The translations under genes were made by a program, and so were the position numbers. The notes under the pieces were generated by a model. That model did not search any database, was not told the origin of the DNA, and saw only the letters and a list, made by a program, of their open reading frames with translations. DNA of 5,826 bases from an uncultured Lysobacteraceae bacterium (GTDB lineage Bacteria; Pseudomonadota; Gammaproteobacteria; Xanthomonadales; Rhodanobacteraceae): positions 1-5,826 of the forward strand of contig CAMLLF010000285.1 of NCBI GenBank assembly GCA_946480705.1, given 5' to 3'. Below, piece after piece: positions 1 through 5,826 of the stretch (its first letter is position 1; each line of letters begins with the position of its first letter).

Positions 1-19
1 GTTTGGCGACGAAGGTCAT
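1..19 (-). CDS. korB: Start of a gene leaving the window, probably 2-oxoacid:acceptor oxidoreductase beta subunit (partial)
   Basis: Only the first six codons are present. They read MTFVAK from an ATG at 19 and run off the left edge. The ATG overlaps the TGA of the preceding gene in an ATGA arrangement. An AAGG (27-30) lies seven bases upstream and can serve as ribosome binding site. Six residues cannot establish a function by homology. The call rests on two things. The alpha subunit upstream has no beta subunit in this window and needs one. From memory, beta subunits of the KorAB family often begin M-T-(F/Y)-(I/V)-A-K. If correct, the product binds thiamine diphosphate and a [4Fe-4S] cluster and performs the decarboxylation half-reaction with KorA. 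That a gene starts here is fairly likely; its identity is an inference. Confidence 0.55.
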
Positions 20-306
20 GGCGATGCCTTGCGTGCGGAGTGCGCGGGCCAGGTCACGGCGAAGCCGAGCAGGCAGACGGCGAACAGCAGGCCGAACAGC
101 TGCCAGACGTTCATGAACAGGGCCGAGCGGAGGAGTTCCGACGCGCCGAAATTCAGCGCGATGCGGCAGAGCAGCGACAGCGCTTCGAACGCGAGCGCCG
201 CAATCAGCCACGGCGATCCGGTCTTGGCCAGCAGCACGGCGAGCGCGGCGAGCACGAGCAGCGGCATCACGTACGACAGCGCCTGCGTGACGATCGTGGT
301 TTCCAT
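16..306 (-). CDS. Small membrane protein with three predicted helices, unknown function, between korA and the presumed korB
   Basis: I do not recognise this 96-residue protein. It has three hydrophobic stretches, at about residues 11-27, 31-51 and 62-86, joined by very short loops. Charges are few: K28 in the first loop, R60 in the second and an ARK cluster near the C terminus. By the positive-inside rule this suggests an outer N terminus and a cytoplasmic C terminus. There are no cysteine pairs, no histidine-rich patch and no signal-peptide cleavage site to suggest a cofactor. The start is the ATG whose A is also the last base of korA's TGA (TGATG). A GGAG (317-320) lies ten bases upstream, slightly far but usable. 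Its own stop overlaps the next start. Overlaps at both ends and sense-strand codon bias like its neighbours argue for a real gene. It could anchor the oxidoreductase to the membrane or belong to another process; nothing in the sequence decides. Confidence 0.77.
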   Translation of the reverse strand: METTIVTQALSYVMPLLVLAALAVLLAKTGSPWLIAALAFEALSLLCRIALNFGASELLRSALFMNVWQLFGLLFAVCLLGFAVTWPAHSARKASP

Positions 307-2186
307 CAGCGGTTGGCTCCAAGGTCTGCGACGAGCGGCGCGCCGGCCGTGCGCATGCGCTCGCCGATCGCGCGTGCGATGTAGCGCGCCGTGATCGGCG
401 TGCCGTCGTAGTGCAGCACGGCCGGCACGCGCGCCGGATCGATGCCGAACTCGTTGACGACGAGGCTGCGCAGCTGCGCGTCGCGGTTCTGTTCGACGAT
501 ATAGACCGCGTCGTGCGCATCGATGAAGTCGCGCACCGAATCGGGAAACGGAAACGCGCGCACGCGCAGGGTGTCGATGAGGAGGCCGTCCTGCTCGAGC
601 AGCGCGATCGCCTCGGTCATCGCCGGACTCGTCGAGCCGTAGTAGATCGCGCCGAAGCGCGTGCGGCGTGCGGCGTTGCGCACGATCGGCTGCGGCACGA
701 GGCTGCGTGCCGTGTCGAACTTATGCAGCAGACGCTCCATGTTGTAGACGTAGTCCGGGCCGCGCTCGGAATAGCGCGCATACGGATCGCGCGAAGTGCC
801 GCGCGTGAAATAGGAACCCTTGGTCGGATGCGTGCCCGGGTAGGTGCGATACGGAATGCCGTCGCCGTCGACGTCCTTGTAGCGGCCGAAGTCCCTGCCC
901 GCTTCGAGCTCTTCGGCGGTCATGACCTTGCCGCGGTCGTAGACGCGCGTGTCGTCCCAGGCGAACGGCGCGCAGAGGCGCTGGTTCATGCCGATGTCGA
1001 GATCGGTCAGTACGAAGATCGGCGTCTGCAGGCGGTCGGCGAGATCCAGCGCCGCGGCGCTGAAATCGAAGCATTCGGCCGGGTCCTCGGGCAGCAGCAG
1101 TACGTGCTTGGTGTCGCCGTGCGAGGCATAGGCGCAGGCCAGGAGATCCGACTGCTGCGTCCGCGTCGGCATGCCGGTCGACGGACCGCCGCGCTGCACG
1201 TCGATGATGGTCACCGGAATCTCGGCGAAATACGCGAGCCCGATGAATTCGTTCATCAGCGAGATGCCCGGACCCGATGTCGTCGTGAACGCGCGAGCGC
1301 CGTTCCAGCCGGCGCCGACGACCATGCCGATCGATGCGATCTCGTCCTCGGCCTGCACGATCGCGAACTTGTTCGCGCCGGTCGCGGCATCGACACGGTA
1401 CTTCATGCAGTATTTCTGGAATGCCTCGGCCAGCGACGAGGACGGCGTGATCGGATACCACGCGCAGACCGTCGCGCCGCCGTAGACGCAGCCGAGCGCT
1501 GCGGCCGTGTTGCCGTCGACGAAGATGCGCTCGCCGACGTTGTCGGCGCGGCGCACGCGCAGGCCGATCGGATGCGGCAGGTTGTCGAGCACGTGGCGGC
1601 GGCCCAGATGGAACGCCTGCCTGTTCGCGTCGAGCAGCTTTTCCTTGCCGCGATACTGCTCGCCGAGCAGGGTTTCGATGACGGCCGGATCGACATCGAG
1701 CAGCACCGACAGCGCGCCGATGTACATGATGTTCTTGAACAGCTGGCGTTCGCGCGCGACCGTGTAGTGCTCGCTGCAGATCTGCGTCAGCGGCACGCCG
1801 ATCACATGGATGTCGTCGCGGAATTTCGAGCGCGGCAACGGCTTGGTCGAGTCGTACAGCAGATAGCCGCCGGGCTCGATCTCCTTGAGGTCGCCGTCCC
1901 AGGTCTGCGGATTCATCGCGACCATGAAATCGACGCCGCCGCGCCGGCCGAGCCAGCCGCGCTCGTTCACGCGGACCTCGTACCAGGTCGGCAGCCCCTG
2001 GATGTTCGACGGAAAGATGTTGCGCGGGCTTACCGGCACGCCCATGCGCAATATGGATTTCGCGAAAAGTTCATTGGCCGAGGCCGAGCCCGAGCCGTTG
2101 ACGTTCGCGAACTTGATGACGAAATCATTGACGGCGGACAGCGGCGACGCGGCGTTGCTCGAGCTCTCGGCTTGCACGGAGGCCAT
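306..2186 (-). CDS. korA: 2-oxoacid:acceptor oxidoreductase, fused gamma-alpha subunit (KorA type)
   Basis: This 626-residue protein is the fused gamma-alpha chain of a 2-oxoacid:ferredoxin or NADP+ oxidoreductase, most likely for 2-oxoglutarate. With a beta subunit it converts the 2-oxoacid and CoA to acyl-CoA, CO2 and two low-potential electrons in the cytoplasm. The gamma domain spans about residues 20-200 and opens with the glycine/serine-rich NVNGSGSASANE segment. The alpha (pyrimidine-binding) domain follows from about 225, with the YPITPSS motif at 244-250, TSGPG at 303-307 and QRGGPSTGMPTRTQQSD at 331-347. A DVDGDG segment at 438-443, followed by IPYRT, is typical of this subfamily. 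The C-terminal domain covers about 500-610. There is no ferredoxin-type cysteine cluster, as in two-subunit KorAB enzymes. The start is the ATG at 2186, which overlaps the upstream stop as TAATG and has GGGAGG seven bases before it. Substrate preference for 2-oxoglutarate over pyruvate is inferred from the subfamily and the neighbouring KorC-like gene. Confidence 0.95.
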   Translation of the reverse strand: MASVQAESSSNAASPLSAVNDFVIKFANVNGSGSASANELFAKSILRMGVPVSPRNIFPSNIQGLPTWYEVRVNERGWLGRRGGVDFMVAMNPQTWDGDLKEIEPGGYLLYDSTKPLPRSKFRDDIHVIGVPLTQICSEHYTVARERQLFKNIMYIGALSVLLDVDPAVIETLLGEQYRGKEKLLDANRQAFHLGRRHVLDNLPHPIGLRVRRADNVGERIFVDGNTAAALGCVYGGATVCAWYPITPSSSLAEAFQKYCMKYRVDAATGANKFAIVQAEDEIASIGMVVGAGWNGARAFTTTSGPGISLMNEFIGLAYFAEIPVTIIDVQRGGPSTGMPTRTQQSDLLACAYASHGDTKHVLLLPEDPAECFDFSAAALDLADRLQTPIFVLTDLDIGMNQRLCAPFAWDDTRVYDRGKVMTAEELEAGRDFGRYKDVDGDGIPYRTYPGTHPTKGSYFTRGTSRDPYARYSERGPDYVYNMERLLHKFDTARSLVPQPIVRNAARRTRFGAIYYGSTSPAMTEAIALLEQDGLLIDTLRVRAFPFPDSVRDFIDAHDAVYIVEQNRDAQLRSLVVNEFGIDPARVPAVLHYDGTPITARYIARAIGERMRTAGAPLVADLGANR

Positions 2187-4009
2187 TACGCCGCCTCCCG
2201 GCATGCGCCCTTGCTGCGGCAACCCGGCCCCGCATGCGTCATTTCGATGAGGTACTTGTGCATGTCCCAGGCGCCGGTCGGGCAGCGTTCCGCACAGAGG
2301 CCGCAATGCAGGCAGACGTCCTCGTCCTTGACCATGACGCGGCCGGTCTTGAGTTCGCCCGACACGTAGAGCGACTGATCGGTGTTCAGCGCCGGCGCGG
2401 TGAGTTTCGCGCGCAGTGCCGGTTCCTCATCGTTGACGGTGAAGCTGATGCAGTCCATCGGACAGATGTCGACGCAGGCGTCGCATTCGATGCAGACCTT
2501 GTCGGTGAACACCGTCTGCACGTCGCAGTTGAGGCAGCGCTGCGTTTCCTTGAGCGCCGTCTCTCGGTCGAAACCGAGTTCGACTTCGACCGCGATGTTG
2601 GTCAGCGTGCGTTCGCTCGGCGCCCAGGGCACCTTGTAGCGTTCGTCCGGCGAAACGTCGTTGTCGTAGCTCCATTCGTGGATGCCCATCTTCTGCGACA
2701 GCAGATGGACCGTCGGCGCGGGCCGCTCGTGCACGTCCTCGCCGTTGAGCAGCTTGTCGATCGACACGGCGGCGTCGTGGCCGTGCGCGACGGCCCAGAT
2801 GATGTTCTTCGGACCGAACGCCGCGTCGCCGCCGAAGAACACGTGCGGCAGGCTCGACTGGAACGTGGTCTTGTCGACGACGGGCATGTTCCATTCGTCG
2901 AACGCGATGCCGGCGTCGCGCTCGATCCACGGAAACGCATTTTCCTGGCCGACCGCGATCAGCACGTCGTCGCAGGGCACGATCACGTCGGGCTCGCCGC
3001 TCGGCACGAGGCGGCGCCGGCCTTTCTCGTCGCGCTCGGCGCGCACGCGCTCGAACTGCATGCCGGTGAGCCGGCCGTCGTCGTGCAGGAACGCCTTGGG
3101 CACATGGTAGTCGAGGATCGGAATGCCTTCGTGCTCGGCGTCTTCTTTCTCCCAGGGCGACGCCTTCATCTCGTCGTAGCCCGAGCGCACGAGCACCTTG
3201 ACGTCGCTGCCGCCGAGGCGGCGCGCCGAGCGGCAGCAGTCCATCGCGGTGTTGCCGCCGCCGAGCACGATGACGCGGCGCCCGATCGCGTCGATATGAC
3301 CGAACGAGACCGAGGCGAGCCAGTCGATGCCGATATGGATGTTCGCCGCGGCTTCGCTGCGCCCGGGCAGATCGAGATCGCGACCGCGCGGCGCGCCGCA
3401 GCCGATGAACACTGCGTCATAGCCCTGCGCGAGCAGATTCTTCAGAGACGCTATGCGCTCGCCGCCGCGGAATTCGACGCCGAGCCCGAGGATGTAGCCG
3501 GTTTCCTCGTCGACGACGGATTCGGGCAGGCGGAAGCGCGGAATCTGCGTGCGGATGAAGCCGCCGGCCTTGGCTTCGCCGTCGAACACCGTGACCTGAT
3601 AGCCCAGCGGCGCGAGGTCGCGCGCGACGGTCAGCGAGGCCGGCCCGGCGCCGACGCAGGCGATGCGCTTGCCGTTGGGCTTTCCGGCACGCGGCAGGCG
3701 CGCGGCGATGTCGCCCTTGTTGTCGGCGGCGACGCGTTTGAGGCGGCAGATCGCGACGGGTTCCGGCGAGGCGCCGTTGTTTTCCTCGACGCGGCCGCGC
3801 CGGCACGCGGGCTCGCAGGGCCGGTCGCAGGTGCGGCCGAGCACGCCGGGAAACACGTTGGATTTCCAGTTGACGAGATACGCGTCGGCGTAGCGTCCTG
3901 CCGCGATCAGTCGGATGTATTCGGGGACCGGTGTGTGGGCCGGGCAGGCCCACTGGCAATCGACGACTTTGTGGAAGTAATCGGGAACACGGATATCGGT
4001 GGAACGCAC
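2186..4009 (-). CDS. GltD-like FAD/NAD(P)H oxidoreductase with C-terminal 2x[4Fe-4S] ferredoxin domain (KorC-like)
   Basis: This 607-residue flavoprotein resembles the small subunit of glutamate synthase with a bacterial ferredoxin module added at the C terminus. The N-terminal iron-sulfur region has C18, C22, C61, C65 and C69 (CDRPCEPAC at 61-69). The FAD-binding fold starts with GAGPAS at 120-125. A second Rossmann motif, GGGNTAMD at 250-257, binds NAD(P)H, with R275 placed where it could meet the NADP phosphate. A GGD at 393-395 closes the FAD site. C492 and C495 precede two ferredoxin motifs: C506, C509, C512, C516, and C566, C569, C572, C576. C597 and C603 lie near the C-terminal end. 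In Azoarcus 2-oxoglutarate:NADP+ oxidoreductase, as I recall it, a flavin subunit of about this size links KorAB to NADP+; that role fits here. It is first in the operon and overlaps korA by one base. The start is a GTG at 4009, six bases after a perfect AGGAGG. There is no glutamate synthase large subunit in the window, which argues against a GltD role. Confidence 0.93.
   Translation of the reverse strand: MRSTDIRVPDYFHKVVDCQWACPAHTPVPEYIRLIAAGRYADAYLVNWKSNVFPGVLGRTCDRPCEPACRRGRVEENNGASPEPVAICRLKRVAADNKGDIAARLPRAGKPNGKRIACVGAGPASLTVARDLAPLGYQVTVFDGEAKAGGFIRTQIPRFRLPESVVDEETGYILGLGVEFRGGERIASLKNLLAQGYDAVFIGCGAPRGRDLDLPGRSEAAANIHIGIDWLASVSFGHIDAIGRRVIVLGGGNTAMDCCRSARRLGGSDVKVLVRSGYDEMKASPWEKEDAEHEGIPILDYHVPKAFLHDDGRLTGMQFERVRAERDEKGRRRLVPSGEPDVIVPCDDVLIAVGQENAFPWIERDAGIAFDEWNMPVVDKTTFQSSLPHVFFGGDAAFGPKNIIWAVAHGHDAAVSIDKLLNGEDVHERPAPTVHLLSQKMGIHEWSYDNDVSPDERYKVPWAPSERTLTNIAVEVELGFDRETALKETQRCLNCDVQTVFTDKVCIECDACVDICPMDCISFTVNDEEPALRAKLTAPALNTDQSLYVSGELKTGRVMVKDEDVCLHCGLCAERCPTGAWDMHKYLIEMTHAGPGCRSKGACREAA
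2194..2199 (-). promoter_or_regulatory. Ribosome binding site for korA inside the end of the KorC-like gene
   Basis: GGGAGG on the minus strand lies seven bases before the korA ATG at 2186, within the last codons of the upstream gene. It rejects the longer reading frame, which would extend korA 40 codons back to 2306 across the neighbour's ferredoxin domain. The one-base TAATG overlap suggests that ribosomes ending the first gene restart here. Confidence 0.75.
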
Positions 4010-4015
4010 CTTCAC

Positions 4016-4021
4016 CCTCCT
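4016..4021 (-). promoter_or_regulatory. Ribosome binding site that fixes the GTG start of the KorC-like gene
   Basis: A perfect AGGAGG on the minus strand sits six bases before the GTG at 4009. A second in-frame GTG at 4015 directly abuts the AGGAGG and so cannot use it. No ATG is available near the conserved N terminus: the first in-frame ATG is well inside the protein. The GTG at 4009 is therefore the start. Confidence 0.85.
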
Positions 4022-4041
4022 CGCCGCACTGCTGGCTGCGA

Positions 4042-4073
4042 GAGGCTCCTGACGTGACGCTGCTGGGAGCCTC
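4042..4073. repeat. Perfect inverted repeat, 8-bp arms and 16-bp spacer
   Basis: GAGGCTCC at 4042-4049 is matched exactly by GGAGCCTC at 4066-4073. It lies 20 bases upstream of the Shine-Dalgarno of the leftward operon. If transcription starts beyond it, it would form a stem with a 16-base loop in the 5' leader. As DNA, the arm centres are 24 bp apart, so it could also be an operator. It is not followed by a T-run in either direction, so it is not an ordinary terminator. Confidence 0.6.
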
Positions 4074-4105
4074 GCCTGTCGATCCGGTCCGAGTGTGCCG
4101 CGTGT

Positions 4106-4131
4106 CGCGATGGAAGGAAAGGAACATCGCG
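4106..4131. repeat. Perfect inverted repeat, 7-bp arms with an all-purine 12-bp spacer, candidate operator
   Basis: CGCGATG at 4106-4112 is matched by CATCGCG at 4125-4131. The arm centres are 19 bp apart, close to two helical turns, which suits a dimeric regulator binding one DNA face. The spacer is purine-only on the plus strand (GAAGGAAAGGAA). It sits about midway between the two divergent genes. The regulator is not identifiable here. Confidence 0.5.
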
Positions 4132-4140
4132 GCAAGCCGC
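4129..4140. repeat. Short hairpin sequence GCGGC-AA-GCCGC
   Basis: Five-base perfect arms are separated by only two bases. It overlaps the right arm of the preceding inverted repeat by three bases (4129-4131), so the two structures would be mutually exclusive as hairpins. In GC-rich DNA a 5-bp palindrome is common by chance, so it has little weight alone. Confidence 0.3.
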
Positions 4141-4189
4141 ACCGGAGCGAACGCGCTACAGTCGCGCATCGCCGACTCCGCCGTGCTCC

Positions 4190-5252
<1,063 letters not shown>

Positions 5253-5263
<11 letters not shown>

Positions 5264-5826
5264 CGCGCAGCGGAGCGGCGCGACGCCCGCGACGATCGGC
5301 CTGTGGACCGCGGTCGCGCTCGTCGTCGGCAACATGATCGGTTCGGGCCTGTTCCTGCTGCCGAGCTCACTGGCGCCCTACGGCGCGGCGAGCGCGCTGG
5401 GCTGGGCCATCAGCACGGCCGGCGCGCTGCTGCTCGCGGCGACGTTCGCGCGTCTCGGCCGCGTGCTGCCGGCGGCGTCGGGCGGCCCTTATGCGTTCGC
5501 GCGCGCGGCGTTCGGCGATGCGGTCGGCTTCGTCGTCGGCTGGTGCTACTGGATCTCGATCTGGAGCGCCGTTCCGGCGATCGCGATCGCGCTGACCGGC
5601 TATGCCGGCGCCTGCGCGCCGCCGCTGACGGCGACGCCGGGGCGCGCGGCGATCTGCGCGATCGCCTTTCTGTGGCTTTGTACGCTTTTCAACATTGCAG
5701 GACTGCGCACGGCCGGGGGCGTGCAGCTGGCGACGACCGCGCTCAAGGTCGGCGCGCTCGTGCTGTTTGCCGCGGCGGCGTTTCTTCTCGTCGAACCGGC
5801 GCCGGTCGCGGCAGCGGCACCGTTCA
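5253..5826 (+). CDS. APC-superfamily amino acid/polyamine permease, AdiC-like N-terminal part (partial)
   Basis: The first 191 codons of an inner-membrane transporter are present; the gene runs off the right edge. Helix 1 holds GNMIGSGLFLLP (26-37), matching the substrate-binding unwound segment of APC carriers. Further helices lie at about 44-67, 88-120, 132-150 and 158-180. ASGGPYAFAR at 75-84 is a family signature. Aligned by eye to E. coli AdiC (arginine/agmatine antiporter) from memory, N22, S26, Y74 and Y93 are kept as N27, S31, Y80 and Y99. AdiC N101 is replaced by V107, so the substrate may differ. The start must be the GTG at 5253: an in-frame TGA lies at 5235-5237, and the next ATG (5332-5334) is inside helix 1. 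This overlaps the Rieske gene by 11 bases, so the two are probably co-translated. It may import the oxygenase substrate or exchange it for a product. Confidence 0.9.

Larger units (their letters stand above)
4010..4189. promoter_or_regulatory. Divergent intergenic control region
   Basis: These 180 bases separate two genes that point away from each other, so promoters for both units should lie here. Base composition is GC-rich, but the stretch 4111-4124 is a run of purines on the plus strand with repeated GGAA. I see no convincing paired -35 and -10 boxes on either strand. The only recognisable elements are the inverted repeats listed separately and the ribosome binding site at 4016-4021. The Rieske gene has no clear Shine-Dalgarno sequence in the 15 bases before its ATG. 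Confidence 0.7.

Noticed and set aside
2187..2306. A 40-codon N-terminal extension of korA
   Set aside because: It would overlap the C-terminal ferredoxin domain of the upstream gene, and the ATG at 2186 has a good ribosome binding site and a TAATG junction.
411..2369. A 652-codon open frame on the plus strand opposite korA
   Set aside because: It is rich in R, A, H and D with no domain, and lies wholly antisense to a clearly conserved enzyme. Long antisense frames are expected in GC-rich genes because stop codons are rare.
2186..4009. Reading the flavoprotein as glutamate synthase small subunit (gltD)
   Set aside because: The extra C-terminal two-cluster ferredoxin domain, the coupling to korA and the lack of a gltB gene point to a Kor-linked electron-transfer subunit.
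2234..4057. A 607-codon plus-strand open frame opposite the KorC-like gene, by chance of the same length
   Set aside because: Its translation is low-complexity R, A, V, H and D without motifs, while the minus-strand frame has every expected cofactor motif. The equal length is coincidence.
4157..4162. TACAGT as a possible -10 box for the Rieske gene
   Set aside because: It matches the consensus at four of six bases and is well placed before the ATG, but no -35-like sequence lies 15-19 bases upstream. I could not support it as a promoter.

Overview
The window comes from a GC-rich bacterial chromosome, roughly two-thirds G+C by eye. Codon use is strongly biased to G or C at third positions, and genes are tightly packed with overlapping stops and starts. 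The protein families fit a proteobacterium, probably beta or gamma. That placement is an inference from gene types and base composition, not from a marker gene.

The window holds two divergent transcription units that face away from a 180-base intergenic region (4010-4189). Leftwards, on the minus strand, runs an electron-transfer operon. Its first gene (4009-2186) is a 607-residue FAD and iron-sulfur protein: a GltD-like NAD(P)H oxidoreductase fused to a C-terminal pair of ferredoxin-type clusters. Next is korA (2186-306), the fused gamma-alpha subunit of a 2-oxoacid:acceptor oxidoreductase. Then comes a 96-residue protein with three predicted membrane segments (306-16). Last is the first few codons of a gene leaving the window at base 1, whose position and MTFVAK start suggest korB, the thiamine-diphosphate beta subunit. 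All three junctions are one- or four-base overlaps (TAATG, TGATG, ATGA), so translation is probably coupled. KorA, KorB and the GltD-like protein together would make a 2-oxoglutarate:NADP+ oxidoreductase of the kind known as KorABC from Azoarcus. It would oxidise 2-oxoglutarate to succinyl-CoA and hand electrons to NADP+ or ferredoxin, or run the reverse reaction. The membrane protein between the two catalytic subunits is the odd member.

Rightwards, on the plus strand, is a Rieske non-haem iron oxygenase (4190-5263) whose bridging acidic residue is glutamate. This places it near the choline, glycine betaine and carnitine monooxygenases. It overlaps by 11 bases an APC-family permease (5253 to the window end) whose first helix resembles the arginine/agmatine antiporter AdiC. 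Together they look like a module for uptake and oxidative N-dealkylation (or hydroxylation) of a cationic or amino-acid-like compound. The substrate and the reductase partner are not visible.

The intergenic region carries two clear perfect inverted repeats (8-bp and 7-bp arms) and a tight 5-bp hairpin. These are candidate operators or leader structures. I saw no tRNA, rRNA, CRISPR array, insertion sequence or convincing terminator.
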